Assembly (NCBI GenBank): GCA_045121095.1
Contig: JBGVFN010000135.1
Span: 1 to 14,621 of the forward strand
From: TWA4 sp045121095
GTDB taxonomy: Bacteria > Bacillota > Clostridia > Lachnospirales > Lachnospiraceae
Direction of reading: 5' to 3'
Length of the DNA: 14,621 nt
The notes under the pieces were generated by a model. That model was given only the letters and a program-made list of their open reading frames with translations. It was not told where the DNA came from and made no database searches. The stretch's first letter is position 1. Every line of letters starts with the position of its first letter. Positions 6,603-12,745 of this stretch are shown here, piece after piece. A program made the translations under genes and the position numbers.

Positions 6603-6608
6603 ATTATA
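6603..6608 (-). promoter_or_regulatory. Possible -10 box upstream of the PTS RAT
   Basis: A perfect TATAAT lies in a very AT-rich stretch 11 bases before the RAT. At 17-18 bases upstream there is no recognisable -35 box, only ATGGGC. Transcription of the permease might therefore start here weakly, or come by read-through from the antiterminator promoter. Confidence 0.35.
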
Positions 6609-6620
6609 ATAATTATAATT

Positions 6621-6638
6621 ATTCAGCCCATGCTGAAT
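6621..6638. other. Small dyad between antiterminator and PTS genes
   Basis: ATTCAGC and GCTGAAT form a perfect 7-bp stem around 4 bases, 9 bases after the antiterminator stop. It is followed on the minus strand by an AT-rich run but no T-tract. It could be a weak terminator or an operator. Confidence 0.35.
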
Positions 6639-6646
6639 GGTCTTGT

Positions 6647-7516
6647 CTACTCCTCCGCATCGGAAGAATAGGTTCCCTTCTCACCTGCCATAAAAAGCCG
6701 GTGCAGATGAATGGTTAAAAATGTTACTTCTTCATCCGAAATAACCTTTTTATACTTTGCCTGAACAAAGCTCTTAATCTTCAGCGCACAGTTATAATCC
6801 TGTGTATAATGAACACGAATCATATCCTGCAGTACTCCGTCATCCGTTTTTACAATGGTATTATTAAACAGTCGCTGAGAAAAATATTTCAAATGAGTAA
6901 CGAAGCGTTCATAATCCAGAGAATCCGGATTATAGCTCCTTCCATAATGAACACGAATAATCTCAAATATATCCCGGATCAGTTCTGTAATCTGATACAT
7001 GTCCGACATATTGGTCTCCAGTTCAGCATTGACCACATGCAGAGCAATAAATCCCGCTTCATCTTCAACCAGCCGTATACCAAGCCGTTTTTTAACCAGC
7101 TCAAGCGCATATTTGCCAATTTCGTACTCCTGTCCGTAAAAGCGCTTGATCTCCGGCAGCATTACATTCTTATATTCCAGATTTTCATTTTTCCTGCTGA
7201 TTGCAAAGCTGATATGATCGGTCAAAGTGATATAAATATTCTCGCTAAGGCGTTTCTGCAGCACGCGCTTGGCATATTCGATCACTTCTGTGGAAAGCTC
7301 TACATATTCAAGAGGAATCTCTTCCAATAGCTGTTCCAGCTTGCCAAGGCGTTTGGAATCGGCCATGGTGTAGATTTTCTCCACCTTGTCCTCCGGTATT
7401 GTTTCGCCTTTTTTCTTCTGAAAACCAATTCCCCGTCCGCGTAAAATAACTTCCTGTCCCTTTTCATCAGCTGAGCAGACAATATTGTTGTTAATCACCT
7501 TCGTAATTTTATACAT
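6647..7516 (-). CDS. licT: BglG-family transcription antiterminator (LicT/GlcT type)
   Basis: The 289-residue protein has an N-terminal CAT RNA-binding domain (1-56, starting MYKITKVINNNIV), then two PTS regulation domains, PRD1 (about 65-170) and PRD2 (about 175-280). The four PTS-modified histidines are all present: His101 (LTDHISFAI), His160 (FIALHVVNAE), His208 (RFVTHLKYF) and His270 (LTIHLHRL). This spacing is nearly identical to that of LicT. In this family the dimer binds a RAT and prevents terminator folding; phosphorylation of PRD1 by the cognate EII inactivates it and HPr phosphorylation of PRD2 can activate it. The gene lies directly upstream of the PTS permease. Both genes have RATs, so it should control the permease and itself. 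The start has GGGGAtGAAAG upstream. LicT versus GlcT cannot be told with certainty. Confidence 0.92.
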   Translation of the reverse strand: MYKITKVINNNIVCSADEKGQEVILRGRGIGFQKKKGETIPEDKVEKIYTMADSKRLGKLEQLLEEIPLEYVELSTEVIEYAKRVLQKRLSENIYITLTDHISFAISRKNENLEYKNVMLPEIKRFYGQEYEIGKYALELVKKRLGIRLVEDEAGFIALHVVNAELETNMSDMYQITELIRDIFEIIRVHYGRSYNPDSLDYERFVTHLKYFSQRLFNNTIVKTDDGVLQDMIRVHYTQDYNCALKIKSFVQAKYKKVISDEEVTFLTIHLHRLFMAGEKGTYSSDAEE

Positions 7517-7538
7517 CTGCTTTCATCCCCACACTTTT

Positions 7539-7573
7539 CCGGATATCTCCGGCTAAAGAGATACGTGTATCTC
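7539..7573. other. Dyads in the antiterminator 5' UTR
   Basis: After its terminator the antiterminator leader still has CCGGA-TATC-TCCGG (7539-7552) and GAGATAC-GT-GTATCTC (7558-7573, perfect). A third pair, CTTCTGC with GCAGAAG, lies near 7608-7636. These may structure the mRNA before the start codon at 7516. No further gene is seen between 7517 and 7795. Confidence 0.4.
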
Positions 7574-7634
7574 AACTGAGTCTTCTCTTAAATCTCCATC
7601 TCTTCATCTTCTGCTGTCAGACCGTTCTGCAGAA

Positions 7635-7703
7635 GAAAATAAAAAACAAAAAAGACCATCTATAGTAGATAGAATAATTCCTTCCCTCCTATAAGATGGT
7701 CTT
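7635..7703 (-). terminator. Regulated intrinsic terminator in the antiterminator leader
   Basis: On the minus strand AAGACCATCTTATAG (7689-7703) pairs with CTATAGATGGTCTT (7652-7665), with one bulged base, and is followed by TTTTTTGTTTTTTATTTTC. The 5' arm overlaps the RAT at 7698-7726. This is the same layout as the permease leader and implies autoregulation by antitermination. Confidence 0.9.
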
Positions 7704-7726
7704 GCCTGCTTTACCAGTCACAATCC
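7698..7726 (-). promoter_or_regulatory. RAT of the antiterminator gene
   Basis: The minus strand reads GGATTGTGACTGG, a TAAA loop and GCAGGCAAGACC, very close to the RAT consensus of LicT-type proteins. It begins about 23 bases after the predicted transcription start and overlaps the terminator stem by six bases. Confidence 0.92.
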
Positions 7727-7755
7727 ATAGTTTCAGATTGCTCATTTCTAGTCAT

Positions 7756-7785
7756 AGTGTACCATATATTATGAAATTGTGTCAA
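7756..7785 (-). promoter_or_regulatory. Promoter of the antiterminator gene
   Basis: On the minus strand TTGACA (7780-7785) is a perfect -35 box, followed 18 bases later by TACACT (7756-7761) with an extended TGG in front. The stop codon of the lipoprotein gene lies only 10 bases upstream of the -35 box. Confidence 0.8.
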
Positions 7786-7795
7786 GTGCAAAATC

Positions 7796-8440
7796 TTAGA
7801 GTTCTTCATCAATTACTTCTTCATCAATTGCTTCTTCTTCATATTCCGAATCGATATCGCCAAATCCGTCATCATACGATTCTTCATCATCTTCTCCGTA
7901 ATACTCATCTTCCTCTTCATCATATTCACCGTCAATTTCATCTTCATAAAACGAATCGTCATCCCATCCGCCATCGGAACCAATTTCCCACTTTCCATCC
8001 GCATAAATACCGGTCAGTACATCCGAACCATCGGTTTTAACAAAGGCATTACAATAATAAGTTCCGTCCTCACCGGACCATTCATAGGTATAGTAATCCA
8101 CACCATCTACTGTAACAATCTTATCATATGTAAATACATTTTTCTCACCGGTAGCCTCGTCCGTATTACCAAAAGCATCTACCAATACTTCTCTTGCCTT
8201 TTCTTCAGAAATAGTCTTCACTTCAGAAGCTGTACTTTCTTCTGCACTTTCTTCTGTACTTTCTGTTTCCATCTGAGACTGGGATTCACTGCTGTCTGAT
8301 TCCGGAGCCAACAGTTCTGTTTCAAGAACTGTGGGTGTTTCAATCAATGTTTCTTCTTCATCGTCCCCGCAGCCCACAGTGCAAACAGACAGTGTCAGAA
8401 TCATGGCTGCTAGAATCAGGTATTTTTTTATTTGTTTCAT
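7796..8440 (-). CDS. Highly acidic putative lipoprotein, function unknown
   Basis: The 214-residue product starts with a basic n-region (MKQIKKY), a hydrophobic stretch and SVCTVGC, a plausible though imperfect lipobox, so Cys24 would be lipidated and the protein anchored outside the membrane. Residues 25-78 are a Ser/Thr/Glu-rich linker. Residues 79-157 look like a small folded domain (EEKAREVL..AFGN, then strands with VDGVDYYTYEW). Residues 158-214 are an extreme Asp/Glu/Tyr tail with few basic residues and an ending of repeats EEAIDEEVIDEEL. I do not recognise the family. The acidic tail could bind cations such as calcium, but that is a guess. The start is placed at MKQIKK: GGAGG lies 11 bases upstream, while an ATG 7 codons earlier has no ribosome site. 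Confidence 0.8.
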   Translation of the reverse strand: MKQIKKYLILAAMILTLSVCTVGCGDDEEETLIETPTVLETELLAPESDSSESQSQMETESTEESAEESTASEVKTISEEKAREVLVDAFGNTDEATGEKNVFTYDKIVTVDGVDYYTYEWSGEDGTYYCNAFVKTDGSDVLTGIYADGKWEIGSDGGWDDDSFYEDEIDGEYDEEEDEYYGEDDEESYDDGFGDIDSEYEEEAIDEEVIDEEL

Positions 8441-8483
8441 AGGTTGTTGTGCCTCCTGCATGTTTCATCATTCATGAACTCGT

Positions 8484-8512
8484 TTTATATACAGAACGGA
8501 TTTTATATGGAA
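8484..8512 (-). promoter_or_regulatory. Possible promoter of the lipoprotein gene
   Basis: On the minus strand TTCCAT (8507-8512) and TATAAA (8484-8489) are spaced by 17 bases. The -35 box lies within a perfect dyad, ATATGGAA-CAGA-TTCCATAT (8505-8524), which could be an operator. The -35 match is weak. Confidence 0.4.
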
Positions 8513-8557
8513 CAGATTCCATATGAGCGCCTGTTTTTTCTACAATAAAAGCAAATC

Positions 8558-8598
8558 CTAGAGCGTGTTTGAAAAAGGCTCTAAACCGTGAACACGCT
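8558..8598. repeat. Palindromic dispersed repeat, copy B
   Basis: Bases 8558-8578 equal 11-31 exactly. Here the inverted partner is displaced: AGCGTGTT (8562-8569) pairs with AACACGCT (8591-8598) around 21 bases, instead of forming the tight palindrome of copy A. The right arm reaches the first base of the exporter stop codon (8598-8600). It may act as the 3' end of that transcript, although no long T-run follows. Confidence 0.65.
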
Positions 8599-9764
8599 TA
8601 TACGAAACTCTGCTCTACTTTAATAACCGCTGAATACTGAGGGTATTCGCTATGTATCTTCTCAGCTACCTGTGTTTCGATTTTCTGTGCGTTTTTCAGC
8701 TGATCAGCGGGAATTACCAGGTCAAAGATCAGATTGGAATTTTTCTGTCCTTTTACCATACGAAAATCGTGGAAATTCCAGTCAGGATTCATTTCTTCCA
8801 GAATCCGGCGTACTGCTTCCCGGGCTTCATTGACCGCTTCATCATGGATTACAATAGGATCCATATGAATGGTGGTTTCACAGTGAAATTTCTTGTTCAT
8901 GGCCATTTCGATCCGGTCAATTTCCTCGTGAATATCCATGACATTGTTGGTACTGTCTACTTCTGCATGCAGAGAAACCATGAGACGGCCCGGACCATAA
9001 TCGTGAACCACCATATCGTGTATGCCCAGCACCATGTTGCTTTCCATTACAAAATTTTCCATCTCTGCCACCAGTTCCGGATCCGGAGGAGTTCCCAACA
9101 GCGGCTGAATGGTGTCTTTGGCAGATTCATAGCCTGCTTTCAGGACAAAGAAAGAAACCAGAACACCCACATATCCATCAATGTTCCAGCTGGTAAAATA
9201 ACAGAAGATCATGCCCAGCAATACGGCAGTGGTTGCGATACAGTCGCTCATACTGTCTGCTGCAGTTGCTTTCATGGCCTCGGATGAAATCTGACTGCCC
9301 AGTGTACGGTTAAAATGCGCCATCCAGAATTTCAGCAGAATTGCCAGAACCAGCACACAAACAGAAAATAAGGTTACTTCGATTGCTTCGGGATGAAGAA
9401 TCTTATCCACAGAAGTTTTCAGCAGTTCCACGCCCATCAGGAGAATCACCGCCGAAACGAACAGACCGGATAAATATTCGATTCGTCCATGACCAAAGGG
9501 ATGATCGGGATCTGCCGGTTTTTCCGCCATTTTGAAACCGATCAGGGTTACTACAGAAGATCCCGCATCTGACAGGTTGTTAAATGCGTCTGCCATAACC
9601 GATACGGCTCCTGATAATGCTCCTGCGATAAATTTTACCAGAAACAGAAGAACGTTACATATAATACCTACTATACCGCTTAATGTTCCATAACGGGAAC
9701 GCACTTTGGGATCTGTTACGTTTTCGTGGTCTGGGATAAAGTGGTTTACCAGAAATTGAACCAT
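8598..9764 (-). CDS. Cation diffusion facilitator, probable Mn2+ exporter
   Basis: This 388-residue cation diffusion facilitator has six hydrophobic segments between about 28 and 215 and a cytoplasmic C-terminal domain (about 215-300), plus a further C-terminal region (300-388) longer than in small family members. The transport site is Asn62-x3-Asp66 (AFNNLSDAGSS) in the second membrane helix and Asp170-x3-Asp174 (AADSMSDCIA) in the fifth. This N-D-D-D set is typical of the MntE-like manganese exporters, whereas zinc exporters carry His at one or two of these positions; manganese is therefore the best guess. The conserved DHPFGHGRIEYL loop follows at 87-98. The start MVQFLVNHF is chosen because AAAAGGAGG lies 7 bases upstream; a 22-residue upstream extension would translate a repeat hairpin. 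The stop codon overlaps a dispersed repeat. Confidence 0.9.
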   Translation of the reverse strand: MVQFLVNHFIPDHENVTDPKVRSRYGTLSGIVGIICNVLLFLVKFIAGALSGAVSVMADAFNNLSDAGSSVVTLIGFKMAEKPADPDHPFGHGRIEYLSGLFVSAVILLMGVELLKTSVDKILHPEAIEVTLFSVCVLVLAILLKFWMAHFNRTLGSQISSEAMKATAADSMSDCIATTAVLLGMIFCYFTSWNIDGYVGVLVSFFVLKAGYESAKDTIQPLLGTPPDPELVAEMENFVMESNMVLGIHDMVVHDYGPGRLMVSLHAEVDSTNNVMDIHEEIDRIEMAMNKKFHCETTIHMDPIVIHDEAVNEAREAVRRILEEMNPDWNFHDFRMVKGQKNSNLIFDLVIPADQLKNAQKIETQVAEKIHSEYPQYSAVIKVEQSFV

Positions 9765-9791
9765 GGTTTTTCCTCCTTTTGATGCAGTCGG

Positions 9792-9815
9792 ACAGCTCAG
9801 CTCCTGCTGAACTGT
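9792..9815. repeat. TCAGC-N4-GCTGA dispersed repeat, copy B
   Basis: ACAGCTCAGC and GCTGAACTGT form a 10-bp stem with one wobble around TCCT. It is related to 167-188 and shares the following ACTRTTAC. Here it lies in the 5' UTR of the exporter gene, 28 bases before its ribosome site, so it could influence expression. Confidence 0.6.
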
Positions 9816-9857
9816 TACCATTTTTTGCATCTGCTTCCAAATACTGACATTCTGTAC

Positions 9858-9866
9858 AGTATATCA
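9858..9866 (-). promoter_or_regulatory. Extended -10 promoter of the cation exporter gene
   Basis: The minus strand reads TGATATACT, a TGn extension joined to TATACT. At 17 bases upstream is TGGTAA, a poor -35 box, which extended -10 promoters can tolerate. It leaves a leader of about 85 bases with the repeat hairpin. The same TGATATACT occurs upstream of the MATE gene (11659-11667). Confidence 0.45.
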
Positions 9867-9935
9867 TGGGATGGGGGAAATTACCACCAAAAAAGAAGGA
9901 TTTGAATATCATTTTTGGAGGTTGTGGAAGGCTTC

Positions 9936-10077
9936 ATTACAGATATACCCTGCACAGAGACGCGCTCTCGCTCAATGATAAACGTAGCGGCACATACGAT
10001 TTTTCGGCAGGCAAAGCCTTTGAAAAATCTAATGCCGACGTTTATCAATGGTCTCCTTAGCAGGGTATATCTGTAAT
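9936..10077 (+). repeat. Structured 142-bp element, copy 2
   Basis: The outer stem is perfect over 18 bp (9936-9953 with 10060-10077; TACAGATATACCCTGC and its complement). Next inward are GAGAC with GTCTC (9957-9961, 10051-10055), the block CGCTCTCGCTC (9963-9973), TGATAAACGT with ACGTTTATCA (9976-9985, 10038-10047), an AG bulge, CGGCA with TGCCG (9988-9992, 10033-10037), and an apical hairpin ATTTTTC-GGC-AGGC-AAA-GCCT-TT-GAAAAAT (9999-10028). The plan equals that of 2489-2627, with compensating base changes in the stems. Neighbouring genes read on the other strand. Confidence 0.82.
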
Positions 10078-10122
10078 TCCGCCGTTACGTTTTTATCAAA
10101 AAATGATGGAATAGCGCACTCA

Positions 10123-11460
10123 TTACAAGCACTGTTGTGTTAAAGCACGGTGTTCTTTTTTGTAAAACCAGAGGGATAACACGGTTCCGATGGTCCAGCC
10201 TACGGGCCATGCACACCAGATTCCGATGACGCCAAAGATGCTTGAGAAAATGTAAGCCAGGGCTACACGGAGGATGAGGTCGCTGAAGGTGGCGATCATA
10301 AAGGCATTCATTTTCTGAGCGCCGCGGAGGATTCCGTCGGTTATGAGTTTTGTGGATACAATGAAGTAAAAGGGGGTTACGATGCGCAGGAACAGTGTGC
10401 CGGTTCGGATGGCTTCTGCGGTTCCCTGATCCATAAAGAGGCCGATGAGGGCAGGACCTGCGATCCAATATAATACAATAATAGGAATGCAGAGTACGTA
10501 TACCATGCGGAGTCCTGCTTTGTGTCCTGGTGCGATTCGTTCCGTTTTGCCTGCTCCCAGATTCTGGGATGTGTAGTTGGAGATCCCATTTCCCAGGGTG
10601 GTAAAGGATGTAATAACCAGGTTATTTAGTTTAATGGCTGCGGAGTAACCGGCAATGACGCTGGCTCCGAAGCTGTTGATGACGCTCTGGATCAGGATAT
10701 TTCCGATGGATACGAAGCTTTGCTGCAGGGTGCTGGGGATGGCTACCACCAGGATCTGCCGCAGAATACGGCCGGAAAATGCAGGGGCTTTTATGCCTTT
10801 TTCCAGTGCCGCTATCCGTTTCATGACGGTGAACATCGCTGCTGCACAGCTGAATCCCTGGCAGATGAATGTGGCCCAGGCTACACCTGCTACACCCATG
10901 TTGAAAAATGTTACAAAAACATAGTCTCCTATGATATTTGCTACAGAAGAAACAGCCAGGAAACGGAATGGGGTTACAGAGTCTCCCAGGGCTGAAAATA
11001 TGCCGGTGCTTACATTATAAAAGAACAGAAACAGCAGACCGCCGGTATAAATGTTTAGATACAGCAGGCAATCGTCAAAAATGGCTTCGGGGGTGTTGAT
11101 CACCCGCAGAAGTGTGGGAGTCAGCAGAAATCCCAGAAACATCAAAACGCCGCATAAAAGACCCGTGAAAATCATGGCTGTGCTGACAGCTGTTTTGACC
11201 TCCTGCATGCGTTTTGCACCAAAATATTGTGATACAATGACCGAGGTACCGATATTGCAGCCAAAGGCAAATGCCAGATAGATCAAGGTGATTTCATAGG
11301 AATTACCCACGGCCGCCAGGGCGTGTTCTCCTACAAATTTGCCTGCGATCAGACTATCAGCGATATTATACATCTGCTGGAAAATTACGCTTCCAAACAG
11401 TGGAATGGAAAACTGCCAGAGAACCCTGGACGGTTTTCCTACGGTTAAATCTTTATTCAT
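10123..11460 (-). CDS. MATE family multidrug/metabolite efflux transporter
   Basis: The 445-residue protein is a MATE exporter, which pumps drugs or metabolites out using a sodium or proton gradient. It has about 12 hydrophobic segments in two similar halves and the usual length. Markers include LWQFSIPLFGSVIFQQMYNI near the N-terminus with the following DSLIAGKFVG, and in the second half IPSTLQQSFVSIGN and an LGAGKTER-type loop. The substrate cannot be read from sequence. The start MNKDLTVGKP is chosen because GGGGAGGA lies about 10 bases upstream; a 15-residue longer frame would place the ribosome site inside the gene. It is divergent from a LysR regulator with a 281-bp gap rich in dyads, so that regulator is a likely controller. 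Its other neighbour, on the same strand, is the exporter gene. Confidence 0.92.
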   Translation of the reverse strand: MNKDLTVGKPSRVLWQFSIPLFGSVIFQQMYNIADSLIAGKFVGEHALAAVGNSYEITLIYLAFAFGCNIGTSVIVSQYFGAKRMQEVKTAVSTAMIFTGLLCGVLMFLGFLLTPTLLRVINTPEAIFDDCLLYLNIYTGGLLFLFFYNVSTGIFSALGDSVTPFRFLAVSSVANIIGDYVFVTFFNMGVAGVAWATFICQGFSCAAAMFTVMKRIAALEKGIKAPAFSGRILRQILVVAIPSTLQQSFVSIGNILIQSVINSFGASVIAGYSAAIKLNNLVITSFTTLGNGISNYTSQNLGAGKTERIAPGHKAGLRMVYVLCIPIIVLYWIAGPALIGLFMDQGTAEAIRTGTLFLRIVTPFYFIVSTKLITDGILRGAQKMNAFMIATFSDLILRVALAYIFSSIFGVIGIWCAWPVGWTIGTVLSLWFYKKEHRALTQQCL

Positions 11461-11506
11461 ATGTATGGTTCCTCCCCTGCTGTGGTTCATGTACTGATAT
11501 TCCAAA

Positions 11507-11525
11507 ATACATGCACGATGTGTAT
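11507..11525. promoter_or_regulatory. ATAC-N11-GTAT dyad, candidate LysR-type operator
   Basis: ATAC and GTAT flank 11 bases, the dyad form common for LysR-type binding sites. It lies 47 bases upstream of the MATE start. A second dyad TTCCA/TGGAA overlaps the right side (about 11522-11543). Binding is inferred only. Confidence 0.35.
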
Positions 11526-11587
11526 TCCATTTTAGAATAATTGGAATAAATTTTCCCGCAGCTTTACCACAGCATAATATACCAGCA

Positions 11588-11667
11588 AGTTCATACTCTA
11601 CGAACTCGCCAAAATCAGGTACGCAGATTGTCTGAATATTTTCCAGACATGCTCTGGTAGTATATCA
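11588..11667. promoter_or_regulatory. Shared control region of MATE and LysR genes
   Basis: Three dyads lie here: AGTTC-N9-GAACT (11588-11606), TGTCTG-N9-CAGACA (11629-11649) and CCAGA-CATGC-TCTGG (11643-11657), the last two overlapping. Next to them on the minus strand is the extended -10 TGATATACT (11659-11667), a possible MATE promoter with the dyad at its transcription start. On the plus strand TATAAT (11684-11689) may serve the LysR gene but has no clear -35. This is the best place for regulator binding. Confidence 0.4.
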
Positions 11668-11741
11668 TGGATTGTGATATAAATATAATGAATCTTTTTT
11701 GTGTTTTCCATAGATTTTATGCATATTTGAAGGAGGAACCC

Positions 11742-12701
11742 ATGTCTGTCAGCCTGGATTATTATCGTATATTTTATTATGTAGGGAAAACCGGCAGTAT
11801 TACCGCTGCTGCCAACGCACTTTTTCTAACCCAGCCCACCATCAGCCACGCCATCCAGAACCTGGAAAAAGAGCTGGGCTGCACTTTGTTTTTGCGCACA
11901 AAAAAGGGTGTTCTGATGACGCCGGAAGCCAAAAATCTGTATTCCCATATTTCCATTGCCTGCGAACAGATCCGCATTGGGGAAGAACAGCTGCACGCCG
12001 CGCTTCAGTTGTCCGAAGGCTCTGTCTCCATCGGTGCCACAGAAACCGTCCTTCATTTCTATCTGATTCCCTGGCTGAAAAAATATCATTCTCTGTATCC
12101 GAATATTAAATTGAAAATTTCCAACAGCAATACCCCTGCCACTTTGCAGGCGCTGAAACAGGGAATTCTGGATTTTGCAGTTCTTGTAATGAATGAGGAA
12201 AATGATTACGCAGCCGATTATGAAAAAAATTATGGAAAAAATCACAAAAAAGATTCCGGGAAAACATTTCAGATTACCCGACTTGAAGATTTTTCGGATA
12301 TTTTTGTGGGCGGAACAGAATATGCGTTTCTCGCAGAACAGACCAGGCAGACAAAACAGCCGGTATCACTTTCTCAGCTGACACAGTATCCTCTGGTCTG
12401 TCTGGAGAAAAATACCTGTACGCGCACTTTTCTGGATCAGATTCTAAAGGAACATCAGGTCCAATGGAGCCCTGATATTGAATTGGCCACCACAGACCTG
12501 ATCATGCCCATGGTGACCCAGAATTTCGGTATTGGATTTATTCCCGAATATTTCGCCCAGACAGCCATAGAACAGAAAACAGCTTTTTCACTGCCAATTG
12601 TGGAAAGGATTCCTCCCCGCCACATTTATCTGGTGTGCACACCAACACCACATTCCGCTGCCAGCGAAGCATTTATCAGGATGCTCTCAGGAAATGAATG
12701 A
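11742..12701 (+). CDS. LysR-family transcriptional regulator
   Basis: This 319-residue regulator has an N-terminal winged helix-turn-helix (about 5-62; GSITAAANALFLTQPTISHAI) and a C-terminal effector-binding domain (about 92-312) with the usual two-lobe pattern. It should act as a tetramer in the cytoplasm, with a small-molecule inducer that cannot be predicted. The start MSVSLDYYRIF is fixed by AAGGAGGA 5 bases upstream; an upstream in-frame ATG at 11667 has none. It is the only plus-strand gene here and is divergent from the MATE pump, its likely target. One oddity is residues 151-177, an Asp/Glu/Asn/Lys-rich run (NEENDYAADYEKNYGKNHKK) in the effector domain that looks like an inserted surface loop encoded by A-rich near-repeats. 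Confidence 0.9.
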   Translation: MSVSLDYYRIFYYVGKTGSITAAANALFLTQPTISHAIQNLEKELGCTLFLRTKKGVLMTPEAKNLYSHISIACEQIRIGEEQLHAALQLSEGSVSIGATETVLHFYLIPWLKKYHSLYPNIKLKISNSNTPATLQALKQGILDFAVLVMNEENDYAADYEKNYGKNHKKDSGKTFQITRLEDFSDIFVGGTEYAFLAEQTRQTKQPVSLSQLTQYPLVCLEKNTCTRTFLDQILKEHQVQWSPDIELATTDLIMPMVTQNFGIGFIPEYFAQTAIEQKTAFSLPIVERIPPRHIYLVCTPTPHSAASEAFIRMLSGNE

Positions 12702-12723
12702 TTTCGACCTTATTAAAAGTAGC

Positions 12724-12742
12724 ATAAAAATAATTTTTTTAT
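12724..12742. terminator. Weak AT-only hairpin between convergent genes
   Basis: ATAAAAA and TTTTTAT form a 7-bp AT-only stem in the 44-bp gap between the LysR and MerR genes, with T-rich sequence after it. It could terminate both transcripts, but the stem is weak and no better candidate is seen. Confidence 0.25.
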
Positions 12743-12745
12743 CTT

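Larger units (their letters stand above)
6295..6646. promoter_or_regulatory. ptsG: 352-bp regulatory leader of the PTS permease gene
   Basis: Between the antiterminator stop and the permease start lie, in transcription order, a small dyad, a -10-like TATAAT, a RAT, a strong terminator, a five-codon mini frame and further hairpins. Two of these sit just before the permease start: GGTGAA with TTCACC (6339-6344 and 6361-6366) and GGCTGC with GCAGCC around 7 bases (6310-6328). The latter lies immediately before the ribosome site and could mask it. The leader is unusually long after the terminator (over 200 bases). Confidence 0.6.
9765..10122. other. 358-bp intergenic region between exporter and MATE genes
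   Basis: It holds the exporter leader with a repeat hairpin (9792-9815), an extended -10 promoter (9858-9866) and the second structured element (9936-10077). I see no gene. No intrinsic terminator for the MATE gene was found apart from the structured element itself, which might serve as one. Confidence 0.55.

Noticed and set aside
8652..9287. Plus-strand frame of 211 codons
   Set aside because: It lies antisense to the cation diffusion facilitator, has no ribosome site and resembles no known protein.
9765..9830. N-terminal extension of the cation exporter by 22 residues
   Set aside because: It would translate the TCAGC repeat hairpin, while AAAAGGAGG precedes the later ATG at the right distance.
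9765..9863. Metal-sensing riboswitch in the exporter leader
   Set aside because: The roughly 85-base leader has just one repeat hairpin and none of the paired-loop motifs expected of the known manganese or nickel-cobalt riboswitches.
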